From positions 33,530,838-33,594,837 of the forward strand of contig CM070561.1 of the NCBI GenBank assembly GCA_036346405.1: a stretch of DNA of 64,000 bases, in the 5' to 3' direction. The stretch comes from Phyllostachys edulis. Its lineage: Eukaryota; Streptophyta; Magnoliopsida; Poales; Poaceae. The stretch's first letter is position 1; every line of letters starts with the position of its first letter. Of the stretch, positions 1-11,750 are shown piece by piece. The notes below the pieces were generated by a model, which saw only the letters and a list, made by a program, of their open reading frames with translations, was not told the origin of the DNA and did not search any database. The translations under genes and the position numbers were made by a program.

Positions 1-142
1 GTAGACATTTAGTATATTGATTTGCTTAAGAAATGTTGTTCGTAGTTGTATATGATGCAACAAAAGACATTCGCTTTGTCATTTGGTGTATTCTGCTCTT
101 GAACTTACTTGTATGCCTATTTCTTGCTAAACTTCACTATAG

Positions 143-718
143 ATCCTTGATATGTTGGATGCTGTGCTTGACATTGGTGGTGTCTATGATTCCAGCCGGC
201 ATCGCTATGATCATCACCAGAAGAGCTTCAACGAGGTCTTTGGACATGGCTTTAACACAAAACTTAGCAGTGCTGGGCTTGTCTACAAGGTACTTGGCAT
301 AGAAAATGCATGTTCTAAAACTTGAATTATTTTCCATTAGAACCTATGTTATAAAATTCGGCAGCATCTTCTAAACTGGGTCCTCAACTGCACTACAGAA
401 CTAGGTGGTCTCATTGTGCCATATATTAGTGGATGTTATGAAATTTCATAACACAGCTTGTTTTATGTATTAACAACCTTTCCGTAATTTATCTGGGTAT
501 CGAAGTTTACAAGTTGCAAATTGACAATTGTAACTTTCTTTAGTGTTTGTTTTATTTTATCTTTTTCATTTATGACATAAATGTTCTGTTTATCAGTTAA
601 ACTTTGCCTGATATTGCAGCATTTTGGTAAGGAGATAATTGCAAAGGAGCTTGAGCTTAATGAGGACCATGAAGATGTTCATCGGCTGTATTTTGCGATA
701 TATAAAAGCTTTGTTGAG
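143..718 (+). pseudogene. MYG1: MYG1-like gene fragment (two exons)
   Basis: MYG1 proteins are DHH-like exoribonuclease/hydrolase family members found in nucleus and mitochondria. Exon 143-289 (49 codons) follows an AG at 141-142, is followed by GTACTT, and reads ILDMLDAVLDIGG, then YDSSRHRYDHHQKSF, then a stretch ending TKLSSAGLVYK; the YDHHQ motif is the conserved signature. Exon 620-718 (33 codons) follows TTGCAG, reads HFGKEIIAKELELNEDHED and ends AIYKSFVE before GTGTGA. Both are in phase and free of stops. The N-terminal exons lie outside the window or are missing, and the expected next exon (a DAIDNGI-type segment) does not appear in the following 1.1 kb. The fragment sits inside CACTA element A, so I read it as a captured, truncated gene piece, not a working gene. 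Confidence 0.8.
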
Positions 719-1836
719 GTGTGAATCTAAACTCATAACTAGCCCGTGAAAATTACTGTAGTGCTTTTGATGTATAATTAGTGAACGACTGAGTTAAGTT
801 GAACCTTGCTTTGTCTTGTTTATTTATATAAGCGCATAGCATTTAGTAACCCCCCAAACTAAAAAAATATGGAAAAAGAAAAGGAGGGGGAAAGTTTATG
901 TATAGTAGTACATATATAGATTCAGAATTCTGTTCTTTTCTACATATGTAAATTTGTAGTTAAGCTACCGTAGAGCATCAATCATCATGAGTTTGAATAT
1001 GCATGCAAACATTGTGAATTCGAAATTCCAACCAGAGTCATAGCTTACCCCTAGCGATGAAATTAGAATAATCTCCTATGCTACAAATCAAGTACAAAAC
1101 AAACTAGTGTAGTGTATATTGAAACGTTTTGGGAAGAAGAACAAATCTGGACAGATCTACCAATAATTAATACTACTAACTGCTAGCATGATCTAGACAG
1201 AAACTTGTGGTGCTTATTTACACCAACATCATGATCTCCACTCAGTCGCCCCACAACTATTTGACGCTCATATCATGTTTGGCCTTATATATGGTTTGTG
1301 GTTATTGACTTCCCGAATTTCTTTTTAGGTACAAAACATAAGGGTTGTTGAAGTTATTGTTTGCTAATGGAGTGATCGTCCTTATTTTGCAAATGATGAT
1401 AGCGTGATGATTTCATTTTGTGAACATCTTCATTGTCGACTTCTTTTGCGTAGATGTTTTGTACATGCCAAGGATAGACTGGTATTGTCGACTTCTTTTG
1501 TGTGGATGTTTTGTACATGCCAAGGAGACCGTGGTTATATTAGAGTGCTTAGAATTATGAAGTTGCATGTGTATGGTGTACTACACATGTACTGTTGTAT
1601 TTATCAGTAATTTCATATTTTAGGTTTATGTATTTTGCATCATCTGAATTTCATCTATGTGTTGCGGATGTATTTGATTGTTGATATGACATTTTCTAAG
1701 TGGTATGATTGAGAAAATTATATGTTTTCTAAATTCTGATTGAATGGTGCAAACTATTGAAAAAAATATTAAATTCACTATTCCGAGCGGTATAATTGTA
1801 TTTTATTAGTATTTTACACGTATATTCCTAAGTGCC
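719..1836. other. Gene-free interior of CACTA element A
   Basis: AT-rich DNA with no coding segment I recognise. It holds a tandem duplication of about 52 bp (1432-1483 and 1484-1527) that is almost identical in both copies. No further MYG1 exon was found. Confidence 0.5.
1432..1527. repeat. 52-bp tandem duplication
   Basis: The segment ATTGTCGACTTCTTTTG starts at 1432 and again at 1484; each copy continues with GATGTTTTGTACATGCCAAG and differs at only two or three positions in the shared part. Confidence 0.85.
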
Positions 1837-2047
1837 TAATCTGCCGAGAAAAGAGACAATCAAGGGCAGTTAACTGCTAGGGAAATTGTAACTGCTGGGA
1901 AAACAACTAACTGCTAGGGAAAACCAACTTATTTAGGGCATTTAACTGCTGGGGAAAATAGCAATCAAGGGCAATCTAACTGCCGGGAAACAGCTAACTG
2001 CCGAGGAAACTCTAACTGCCAGGGAAAAACAATTTTTCTAGGGCAGT
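1837..2047. repeat. CACTA A subterminal repeat array, inner part
   Basis: At least seven copies of an AACTGC(C/T)(G/A)GGGAAA-like motif in one orientation, interspersed with AATCAAGGGCA. The reverse complement of the same pattern occurs at 60290-60650 in element D. The array is interrupted at 2047/2048 by an LTR and resumes at 8755-8760. Confidence 0.8.
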
Positions 2048-3214
2048 TGTAACAGCCCCAGATTTAATGAACAGTAATAAAATACTTTTCAGAGCATTTC
2101 TGGTCATTTTGAGAGTTTGGGCAAATTGTTACATTTTTAAACCTTCTTTTTCAATCCAATCTATTCAATCAAAATATTTATTTAAGTATTTCAAAACAAT
2201 AAACAGTGGTTTACAAAATTTATCTGGGACTTATATCATCCCAGTAGCCTCCTTGCAAGATTTCGTGATTTTACAAATTTATTTGATATTTTTAAACCCC
2301 CGGTCAAAGTTTGGAAGTTTAGTTTTGGGTTTAGTCAGTCGTTAACCAAACCCAGTGTCTGGCACTGTAGCGACTCGAGCCACTTTTGTTGAGTCCAAAC
2401 TCGTGCCTTTGAAACCAACCCAGTCACGGTAGTGCTCCGCCCAAATCCTTGGGTTCATTGTGAGCCCTCCGATTCTTAGTGAGCGAACCAGATGCTTTTA
2501 GGCAATCCTAAACCCCCATGCATCTCAACTCTTGGATCCTAACTCAACGGGCCAGATGCATTGGGCCGTTTGGACCGTCCGAACGCGCCATGCAATCTAT
2601 ACCGTCCATCTCAAATCGGGCGATGCGCATTTTATCGGGCTAAACCAAATTCAATTGGAAAATCCCACGCGCGTGCGAGCCTTTGGATCCCAAACCAACC
2701 GCCACAATCAATTGGGCCGTTTGGACCGTCCGAACGTGCCATTGATTGTGAGCCGTTGGATTCAAAATCAAGAGCCTGGATCAATTGGACCGTTCGGACC
2801 ATCCGAACATCCCATTGATCTCAGCCGTCCAAATCTGATCCAGCGGCGCCACCCTTTTCAGTTTAGATCTCAATCGCACGCAGTTAAGCGTAGCCGTTGG
2901 ATTTAAATCCAGCGATCCTTCTTGAGTAGGCCGTTCGGACCATCTGCAGTGCTCCTCAAATCTTAGTCGTTCGTCTTAGATCCAACACTCGACATCTTTT
3001 GAGGTCACTGAGGCATGTCTGTGCTGAGGCTGACAGCGGGGCCCACGTGTCAGTGACTCAGGGTCGTCTCCTTCACTTGTTGGGGCCAGCACCGAGCTCG
3101 TCGCCGTCGCGGTGGCATTGCGCCATGAGTTTTGCAGCATGCAAGCACCACTTGTCATCTTTTTGGCTGCATGGTGGACACGCACGACCTCCTTGTCTTT
3201 CCCGGCGATATGGG

Positions 3215-3222
3215 TATAAAAA
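3215..3222 (+). promoter_or_regulatory. TATA-like box in the solo LTR
   Basis: TATAAAAA within GGGTATAAAAACCCTAG, inside a GC-richer part of the LTR. Position and sequence fit an LTR polymerase II promoter; activity is not shown by sequence. Confidence 0.45.
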
Positions 3223-5877
3223 CCCTAGTTTTCGCTTTCTGCCATTGTTGATGCCGCGGAGCTTTCATCGTTTTCTCCGGCGTAGCTTCTCGTTCTCACC
3301 ATTGTTCATCTCCTTCAGTGCTTAATTCACCTTACTAATGGGAGTTTTGGCATTGTTGTAGATTGAAACCGAGAGCCTGTCCTTTGGTTGTCTAGAGCAC
3401 GCCCGAAGCACCGCCGTGGTGTTTTCTGTGCTCTGGTGAGATTTTCATTAGAATTTTCACGTCACATTGTGCCATGTAATCTTAGGAATGAAACCCCTCA
3501 ATAACCTTGTCGTGTGATTCACAGGATAGCTGGGAATTTGAGATTTCCCCTTTTCTGTTATTGTCGGATTTTTCATCTTCATCTCCAATCTGGTGAGAAT
3601 CTTTTCGATTCTTTTGCTTCAGATCATCTAGAGGCTCTTTTGAAGCTATTCTGATCATTCATTTCTTGAATCCCTGACTAGGTTACCTTGTCGGAGGATA
3701 TCATCTTATTGTTGTCTTTTCGATCTTTCATATCGTTATCAAGCCCTAGAGCTTTTCTGTTCAACTTCCAAGACTAGGTAGCTTCCTTTGTAATCCTAGT
3801 AGCTTAAGCAAATGACTCTTTGCTTAATGTACCTTTAGATCTACCTTTGCTAGCAAATCTTGCCTCTATTTGTTGTCGGTCAGACCGACAAAACCAGTGA
3901 CAAGACCCTAGCTGTTGATCCCCGTTAGTTATTACTGTTGTAGGTTAATCTAGGTTATTATCTTTTCTAGAACTAACTTGTAGCTTAAGCATGTTGCTAG
4001 TTGCACAATAATACTTTGATCATGTATCTTTTCAGCATTCTGGCATTTTCTTGATGTTACATTGTTACGCTTTCTTTTAGAATCTGATTCTACCGCGTGA
4101 GTGAATTTCCTTCGAGCAACAAGAACTGAACCAGTGGTTTATTATTACCAAGGCAAGCATCCTCTTTGCACCATGTTGATCCCAGATTTCAGCACTTTAG
4201 AGTTTTATAAAACAAATCTTTGTTGCATGCTAGTTTCTAAATTATTTGTGAACTGTGAATAGTTAGTTACATCCCACCGCTTGTGGCTTGTCCTGAATTG
4301 ATTTCATACACCTATGCTTAAGATAGAATCTTTGTTCTGGTACTTTTGTTCTATAGTTTTTGCTTAGCAATGCAAAGTCAGTAGCACGTTAGTAATTGAC
4401 AAGCTTATCTTGTTAATCCAGGGAAACACCTTTTAACTCTCAATTTTAGTTCTTTTGTTCAGTTTGGGTAAAACTGAATTTGTGTTTGTCTTTTAATTTC
4501 TGTTGATAAATGTTGGTTTAAATATGGACAAGTGGATGCTAGTGATGGTGCTTTCGTGCACGAGTTTGGGTATTGTGGAAGTCTTGTCTAGATCATTAAG
4601 GACTGAACTTTGGCCCCCTTTAATTCCAGTACCTTGCGTACTTCCACATGCGGTGTATAGGCGCCGTTTGGTTAAGTAAGGGGTTGGTGATATTGAGTTG
4701 AGGAACTGGTGGCACTACAACATAAACACCCCTTTAGCAACGCATATATGCGTTGGTAGAAGTCCAAATAAATGTTGTTAGGGTCTATACAAACGCATTT
4801 AGTATGTGTTGCCATTGAGGCCGTTGCCAAGGTCTGTGACAACATATATACAAGCATTGGTAACATGTAAATAAAAGCATTGTAAGGTTGCAACGCATAT
4901 TTTGATATAGTGGCAACACATATATATGCGTTGGCATTGGACACTAGCAAATCGCTTTCAGGATTGTTTACAACGCATTTAATCATTGCAAAAGGTGTCC
5001 TTTTCATGTCCAGGTCGGACTTATCAATTAGGGCCCACAGGGTTAAACAAAACACACATATCAAAGTGTATAACAAAAAAATTTCATTGACATCAACAAA
5101 AAAAATGTTTCGTTACAAAGAATTTCCAACTGGCTACACATGTCTGGACTCGAGACATGCATAGTTGGTACCATCATTATCTAATAACATAATAAGCCCT
5201 AAAACATAAATGTAAGTACATGTCTATACTTTTAGTGGAAAGTCTTCATTCTCTATGCCCCTGTGGTTCTATAAAAAAATTCTTCATTCCTCAGCATTCT
5301 CCATTCTACACACAAGTTTGTCGAACAGTCCAAACCATCAACATATCTTCTCAATCTGAAAAGAGAAATAAAGTTCTTTTAGTGCATTATTAAAGTAAAA
5401 TATAACATTCCAACTCTTCTAAACAGATGCAGGTGTTTACGTGCATCCAAGGAAAGGAAAGTACCTGATTTTGATTTTTCTTGTTTTTCACATGAGCTCC
5501 AAAGCACTTACAAGTTACTAGAGAAAGCTCAAAAGAATTGCCATCTTGATCATAGGAGTGGATTCTTTAAATACCTATTTGTAAATGAAAAAGTTAGCTA
5601 CTCGGAAAGATCCCCATCATCAGGCCACCATGAAAACCCGACAACAAACAACAGCACCCACTTGTTTTTAGTTCTTGGAGAGCAAACACTGTGGTGCTCA
5701 CACCAAGCAGCTTACTGATGCAGCCACCATGGTACACGCACCATGACGTCATCTCGGGTCACCAGACAGCAAGCTTAGCTCCGTTCCTGTGCACAGAGAA
5801 GGCAACCACAATGCACTCAGAGCCAGCGTCAGGTGAAGAGGATAAGACCACCTTGCAGAACGACATCAATAACCTTA

Positions 5878-6621
5878 TCACAATGCCAATTCAGCTTGCG
5901 GTCAAACAAACTCATCCTCCTCGGTGAAGCTTTACGTGGAGCGAGGCGAGCTTTGGTTACTGTTGGTGGGCATGCACCGGATGCACAGTGGAGCAAAACG
6001 AGCTCTAGAAGTTGAGATTCCAACTTTGCTCCCTCCAGTTCTTCGGCCCGCTTCTAGTTCATCTGCAAGATTTTCGGTCAATGAGGTATTAAGTACAACA
6101 GAAAAAGAAGTCATAAACTCAAGATTATACAACTTAAATGGCTACTGATGAGTTACCTCGTCAAAATCGTGAAGCTCCAAGAGGAGCCGACAAAGCATCT
6201 TGTATTTGTTTCATGTTTTTAGTCCATTCGTTAATTTCATCCATAGTCTTGTCGACATCATCAATATTTCTCTGAGGATACGATAAATACTCATTTTGAA
6301 ACATCGGTTCCTTGAAACAATTAGGGGCAAACCCTACAATTAAAATGGACTCAAAACAAATACTCACGTTGCTTTTTGCATTGCTTTCATGGCTGCAGCT
6401 CGTCCTCAATGCATCAACAATCTCTGTCGTAGCTTTAGCAGCTTCTAACATGATCATCTATATAACAGGATTGCTATATGATATACATGCATCACATGTA
6501 GTGAACAGAAAAACTCAAAATGGTAAGTAGGAACTCGGAGGTAACCTGGTCATGGATTCTCAACTGAAAATTTCCAAGCTGTTCAATTTGCTGCTCATTA
6601 TATAAAGCAGTATAGACAAGC
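5878..6621 (-). pseudogene. SNF7: SNF7/VPS32 (ESCRT-III, CHMP4-type) gene fragment, broken
   Basis: SNF7/VPS32 polymerises on endosomal membranes in multivesicular-body sorting. Exons in reading order: 6621-6546, ending EQLGNFQLRIHDQ; 6457-6368, MIMLEAAKATTEIVDALRT, then in a shifted frame AAMKAMQKA; 6269-6157, NIDDVDKTMDEINEW and MKQIQDALSAPLGAS; 6062-5878, the C-terminal region with EELEGAKLESQLLE and a tail resembling TEEDE..QAELAL before a natural stop. Splice sites are GT..AG and the exon order matches the family, so a genomic copy with introns was captured. It is dead: exons 2, 3 and 4 each look two bases short of the expected frame, and an in-frame stop lies in the tail. The N-terminal basic helices are absent. 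It lies wholly inside CACTA B. Confidence 0.85.
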
Positions 6622-6904
6622 CTGGATTCAATCACCACATGAGCAAATCAATAGTAAGGATGCTATCTCGAAAGCAGCCGATAAGTAAGTAAAATCGAAA
6701 GGAAAAGGAGCATACATATGTGCTCCCAGTTCTTTGACATCATGCTGCACGATGAAATCATATCTACCCCCTGATCTAATCGATTCAACAGGGTATCCTC
6801 TCCCTCTTGGTTTGCATTTCTGCCTAATGTAAGTAAAGCTCTATTCAAAATTTGTGACAGGAAGAATCAAAGACTTCATAAAAAGAAAGCTAAGGTAAGG
6901 CCTA

Positions 6905-7520
6905 AAAAGATTGCGGCGTCGGGGAGGAGGGAGGCGATGGCGTCGGGAGGGGAGCACAGGGCGGCAAGGCGAGGAGGAGGGAGGCGGCGGTGGGGAGGGG
7001 AGGAGGCACAGGCGGGGGGAGGGAGGTAGTAGCTTTGGGGAGGGAGGGAGGAGGCGGAGGCGGCGGGGAGGAGCGGAGGCGGAGGCGAGGCGACAGGGGA
7101 GGAGGAGGCGGGGGGGAGGGAGGGAGGCACGGTGGGGAGGAGGAGGGAGGCGGAGGCGGGGGGAGGGTTGTACAAGGCGTGATCCTCCTCCACGCGTCTG
7201 TGCCACCAGCCAGATCCGTCGCCGCCACGGCCCCTCTGCGAGGATCTGGTGAGAGGCAGCTTCGCGGCGCTACATGTTGTTCTCTGGAGTCGACTTCACG
7301 ACGTGGGGGAGGAGGCCAAGGGGTGTCTCTGCGCGGGGGAGTGGCAGGGGAGGAGGCGGCGCCGGTTCCACGTGTGGACGTAGCCGTGGGGAGGAGGCGA
7401 TGATGGTAGATCCGCACGGGGGTAAGACCGGGGGAGGAGGAGGTGCCAGATTCGTATGGTGGCGAGGCTAGTGGCGGCGGGGAGGTCAAGTTTGCTGGGA
7501 GGGGAGGCGACGGGATAGAG
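6905..7520. other. GC-rich purine/pyrimidine-skewed block in CACTA B
   Basis: Dominated by GGAGGAGGCGG-type triplets on the plus strand. Long open frames exist on both strands, but they are low-complexity Gly/Arg or Pro/Ser/Leu strings caused by composition. It may be the 5' CpG-rich part of a captured grass gene; I see no recognisable domain. Confidence 0.5.
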
Positions 7521-8754
7521 GATCTCAAACGTCCTATAGGAGATGGGAGCAGTGAGCAGTTTTATTTGGACGTGGGAGGTGGTGGGTTAAGCAGGCTTCA
7601 TACGTGGTAAATACATTGGCCCTGCAACACATACGTTTTCCGTTGCGAGTTATGCGTTGTTGTATGTATGTTCTTCTTGTAGTGTGGTGTGAGGGCATTG
7701 GCAATAGTGCATGTTCGTAGGGTGCGGAGTTCAATTCTATTATTTGTGGGAAGCACTATTTTATTTTTGTTCATTGACTCGGTGTTCCCGACATAACTTG
7801 CGTGGCCGGTTAGTGTAGGTGGTATAACCTACACTAAGCGGGGTTTACGCCTGGGTGACGCAACTCAATATTGTCAACTTGCTGAAAAATACCAAATCTT
7901 AGTTTACCCGGCCGGCATACCAAAGGAAGTGTGTCATCATTCGGAGGCATCCGAAGGCTTACGGGCTAACTAAGTCGTGTGGGTAAAGATGTACCCCTCT
8001 GCAAAGTTAAACTATTCGAATAGTCGTATCCACGGTTATGGACAACACTGGATTTATCGGCAGTCGATGTATAGAATCTGTTCAAATTTTTGTCAGGGGT
8101 ACTAATTGTGGCATGAAGGGTATTCATGCTTATTGTTTGGTCAAAGTGGGGAGTCACTTTGATCTTATTCTGATTTTTTTTATGATTCTTTTATTTACTG
8201 TTGTTTGGTCCAAATCTGTTTATAACATGGCATTTCACTAAAATCAGTAAGTATAGGGACAAACTTGCTTTTTGCAAAAACTATTGCCTTACAACCTTTT
8301 TGTTGTCAACCTTATGCATGTATCTCTAATCCATTGTATAGGTTCTACTAAACACATTCTTTTAGTAGTTTTGTGTAAGTCTTGCGAATACCTTCTGTAC
8401 TCAGATGCTTTAACCACTTGTTGCAGGTGAGGACGATTAGGTGATAACGATTGGTACTTCGGCTTTAATCCCAATCGGTTACCCTTGGGGTTGTGGCGCA
8501 CCATTGCGAATGTTATTTTACCTTCTATTCTTGTTTACTTAAATGTTTTCCGTTGCTAAATTTTATTAGTTATAATTCGATCGTGTATGCAAGTGATATA
8601 ATGTTGTTTAGGATATGTGCATGTTAGCAGCTACCCTGGGAGCTAACATGAGACACATATCCGGGAACTCGAAATTAATCCGGTTTCTGGTTAAGGGTTA
8701 TGTCTTTGGCGTAATTACTTAATTTGAAATGGGATTAATTTTGGGGTCCTTACA

Positions 8755-8924
8755 GCAGTTAACTGCTGGCAATCCACATATCTATCGGCAAATGTTTTTC
8801 TTGGTAGCACTTTACCGGGCAGACAATGAGTGCCGGGAAAACTAATTGCCGGCAAATAATTTGCTTTGCAAAGCAGTTTTCTCTGGCAGTTTGATTGCCC
8901 TTAATACTATGCCATGATGTAGTG
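8755..8924. repeat. CACTA A terminal region, outer part
   Basis: Resumes the subterminal repeats after the LTR insertion (AGTTAACTGC, GTGCCGGGAAAA, ATTGCCGGCAAA) and ends at the terminal inverted repeat. Bases 8755-8759 are the second copy of the LTR target duplication. Confidence 0.8.
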
Positions 8925-9160
8925 TTAGACATTCATGTAAATACGCGTCCAAAAGTTGCCAACATGGCCAAAAAGTTAGTTTGGCTTGGTCCACTTGACA
9001 TCGACGCCGTTGTTCTACTGAGACTGTCGGTTCCAACTTGATCTCGCGGGATATAGGGCCCACTACACGCATGGGGCCGGAGGAGAGAGATCACGTGAGC
9101 TGCTTCTTCGTGTGAGTGTTGTACAACAATATTCGTGTGTATAGCAGCGCAGGCTGCAAG

Positions 9161-9869
9161 TAGGTTGTTAACGAATCGAATACGAATATAGCAATGGTCT
9201 TTTTGTATTTGTATTCGTATTTTTTAAATATATATAAATTTGAATACGTTTGAATACGAATAAGAATCAAATATTGTAATGAATACGAATCGAATACCTA
9301 CTTAATTCGGTCGGATCCGAATATCCTACGACATAATGAAGTTTAACAAGTTGGCACTAGTTTTATAGCAATATTTATGTCCCTTTTACTTTGTTTTATC
9401 ATGTAATCATTTATCATTGGTGCCATTTTACCCCTAGACCTAACCAATTTTAGAGATATTGTAAATAAATCGGTTATAAACACGTCAAATTTGGCTAAAA
9501 AGAGCATGCAAAAGCTTTATCAGGGGATGTGCCAAAATAAAACAAATATCAAATATCAAATTAGAGTCACCATGACGACGACTTCGTCAAGACAATTGAA
9601 ATGCATGTATAATGTGCCCAATTTGGAGGTGGAATGCAAAAGATACGTAATAACTAACTGTTATTATTGCATCAAATCTGGATATTATCTCCATTCGTAT
9701 TCAATTCGACACCTATTTTGCATATCATATTCGTATTCATATAAAAAAAGGATACTACCCGGATTCGTATTCGTTTTACAATACGAATACATTTTTGATT
9801 ACCACATTCGCTACCATCCGAATATAGATGCCGGATAAAATAGATAATTCGAATCCGTTTGACACCCTA
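9161..9869. mobile_element. hAT-type non-autonomous element (709 bp)
   Basis: Ends are TAGGTTGTTAACGAATCG at the left and, on the minus strand, TAGGGTGTCAAACGGATTCG at the right. Flanks GCTGCAAG (9153-9160) and GCCGCGAG (9870-9877) are an 8-bp target duplication with two transition differences, diagnostic of hAT elements. Both subterminal regions are rich in CGAATACGAAT / ATTCGTATTCG repeats. No transposase is seen. Confidence 0.72.
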
Positions 9870-10638
9870 GCCGCGAGAACACGACGGTCCAGCAGGCCAT
9901 GGATTCGAGCTGATCTCGAATTCATTTGCACGAGACAGCCCTGTTTGATTCCCTTTTTCAAATTAGCAGCCGTTTTTTTCTCTTTTTAAACCGCAAATGG
10001 ACCGGGGGGTGGCGGGTAGATCGCAGCTGTCGTCCGTTCAAACTAGCGTAGGTGTAGATCTCTGTACCATATCATGCGAAGCTTTCGAACTAATAATTTA
10101 CCTTGTTTGTCGGAATTGTTGCTTTCATTAGCTTTTAACATTTCTTCTGAGTTCTGATCACATCATAACTACGAACGCTGTGGCGTCTGCATCTCAAGGA
10201 AAAAACTGCGGGAAAATTCTGACACAATAAATCAGGCAATTTATGCTGCAGCATGCTTCATTAAACCTGTGCACGGCGTACGTATACGGTCAGTTGGATT
10301 GTGTGCTGTCTGTGCGACTGCGAGATGCTTATACCACGGAATAAAGTAGCTGAGGCACACATGCCCTTGTTCTGCTGCACCAGCAGCTGCTGCTGATCGA
10401 CTGGGATCCTGCGGTATTAGAAGCAATCTCTGTGATCCGATCCAAAATTAAAATAAACGAGGATGTGACCCGTGTCAATGGCACGGACATGTTCAATGAT
10501 AGAAAAGAGAGACAGTCAGACGAATAACAAAATTAGCACCCAGCCAATTAGCACAGGTAGTACGAATCCACAATTATTATCTAAATCCAGTTAGGTAAAG
10601 GAAAAAATAACTTTTTAGACTTAATTCTAAAAGCTATT

Positions 10639-10750
10639 CTCATTATCAAAGGAATATAAGGCATGTAAATCTATTTTATGACACATCTCAGTATCTCATT
10701 ATCAGAGGAATATAAGGCATGTAAATCTATTTTATGACACATCCCAGTAT
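10639..10750. repeat. 56-bp tandem duplication
   Basis: CTCATTATCAAAGGAATATA at 10639 recurs as CTCATTATCAGAGGAATATA at 10695; the rest of each unit, through GACACATC(T/C)CAGTAT, is almost identical. Confidence 0.85.
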
Positions 10751-10937
10751 GCAAGATCCTCATTGCTATCATGTTTATAAAATACACATGACACAACATT
10801 TTTAAGAATATTGATTGAACTAACAGAAATGCAATAGGAAGCAAATGCTTGTAAAAGAAGAATCAATGTTAAAAAAAAACTATTAAGACTATAGAATCAA
10901 CAAAAGCAGAGAATACCTGCATTGCGGAACAAAAAAT

Positions 10938-11273
10938 TTGAATAATCCGATCAAAAACAGATGTTTTTTATGTTTCAAAGATCTTCCGATGAATAAGACA
11001 TTTGTATATGATTATTGCAGCAATTGCCTTTCCTTCGCTAAAGACAGCATTTTCAGTAACACAGTATATAAGTGCATTAACACTCTCATGAAAAAATGTA
11101 AGGGTGAAGCCAATTATCATATGTTCCATGTTCCTAATATTTCAATAAATGATTTAAAACATCTAAATATAAAAAGCGTCAATGTACATGCTGCCTCTCA
11201 AAAAAGGATGCCCTTGGCTGTGCAAAGTTCTCATATTCCTTGTGAGCTGGAGGTGTGCCATGGAGAGAAATGA
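10938..11273 (+). CDS. Unrecognised 111-aa open frame with two CxxC pairs
   Basis: I do not recognise this. The frame opens MNNPIKNRCFLCFKDLPMNK and contains CFLC followed about 15 residues later by CSNC, a spacing that could bind zinc, plus further cysteines downstream. It lies in AT-rich DNA where an open frame this long is uncommon but possible by chance. No neighbouring exon, promoter or homologous copy is visible in the window. It may be spurious or a decayed exon. Confidence 0.15.
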   Translation: MNNPIKNRCFLCFKDLPMNKTFVYDYCSNCLSFAKDSIFSNTVYKCINTLMKKCKGEANYHMFHVPNISINDLKHLNIKSVNVHAASQKRMPLAVQSSHIPCELEVCHGEK

Positions 11274-11630
11274 CCAACTTAGATTAAAAAAAATTAAACA
11301 GTAGATATTGATTTAATATATTGTATAAGATAGTTGCTTCCGACCATCTGTTCCTCACTGCGTGGACTGCCATTAGTCAATTTCTGCAATGGTAGGAAGA
11401 CATAGAAGCATTTCAGTAATGAAAAGATAGAAAACACACAAAAAATTGGATTAAAGCTGTTAAAGATATCGAATCAGAGATTGCGTTCAGTTGTCAGTTA
11501 TCCAGTTCTGTTCTAGTTCTATTCTGTATTATTTATTTCGCTTGTAACCGTAGCATATCTGATAACAGTTGTAATCTTCAGTTGTAACTACCATAGAAGC
11601 TAACCCGCGCTAAATGTTGCGGGGTATGGA

Positions 11631-11750
11631 TGCTATTAGAAAATTAGAGAAAGTTTGGCATATCAGAATATTGGTCGCATAATCTAAATATGCTACTAGA
11701 AAATTAGAGAAAGCTTGGCATATTAGATCAAAGTACTACTTACATAATTT
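11631..11750. repeat. 60-bp tandem duplication
   Basis: TGCTATTAGAAAATTAGAGA at 11631 recurs as TGCTACTAGAAAATTAGAGA at 11691, each followed by AAG(T/C)TTGGCATAT. Confidence 0.8.

Larger units (their letters stand above)
4713..7684. mobile_element. CACTA element B, non-autonomous, carrying a SNF7/VPS32 fragment
   Basis: Begins CACTACAACATAAACA at 4713 and ends, on the minus strand, CACTACAAGAAGAACA at 7684. The 3-bp target duplication TGG is present on both sides (4710-4712, 7685-7687), as expected for CACTA transposition. Subterminal regions carry repeated CAACGCATA(T) motifs in both orientations (4736-4980 and 7620-7660). There is no transposase; the body holds a captured gene fragment on the minus strand and a GC-rich block at 6905-7520. 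It is nested in the solo LTR 2048-8754. Confidence 0.88.
2048..8754 (+). mobile_element. Solo LTR of a long-LTR Ty3-type retrotransposon (split by CACTA B)
   Basis: Starts TGTAACAGCCCC and ends GGGGTCCTTACA, so it has TG..CA ends, and it is flanked by the exact 5-bp duplication GCAGT (2043-2047 and 8755-8759). Removing the nested CACTA (4713-7684) and its target duplication leaves about 3.7 kb with no gag or pol, which fits a solo LTR formed by LTR-LTR recombination. The segment near 7970-8060 matches, in reverse orientation, segments near 22560-22630 and 26490-26560, linking this LTR to the two minus-strand Ty3 elements. A TATA-like promoter lies at 3215. Confidence 0.8.
1..8924. mobile_element. 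CACTA element A (right-hand part), carrying a captured gene fragment and nested insertions
   Basis: Seen: the sequence ending at 8924 is, on the minus strand, CACTACATCATGGCATAGTA, a CACTA-type terminus, and about 380 bp of subterminal DNA (8760-8924 plus 1837-2047) is packed with short direct and inverted copies of a CCGGCAGTTAACTGCC-like motif. The terminus at 60246 starts with nearly the same sequence (about 35 of the first 40 bases), so A and D belong to one family. No opposite terminus is present between 1 and 1837, so the body extends left out of the window and includes the MYG1-like exons. The 3 bases after the terminus are TTA; the matching target copy is outside. The terminal region was later split by the LTR at 2048-8754. 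No transposase is visible, so this copy is probably non-autonomous. Confidence 0.75.

Noticed and set aside
33..337. Small open frames on both strands at the window start
   Set aside because: They read across the MYG1 exon in wrong frames; the conserved frame is the one starting at 143.
143..718. MYG1 as a native gene with a CACTA inserted in its next intron
   Set aside because: No left CACTA terminus lies between 718 and 1837, and the CACTA end at 8924 points its body leftward over the MYG1 exons.
6841..7528. Long overlapping open frames on both strands in the GGAGG-rich block
   Set aside because: Low-complexity Pro/Ser/Leu and Gly/Arg products in several frames at once, caused by base composition; no domain or splice logic.
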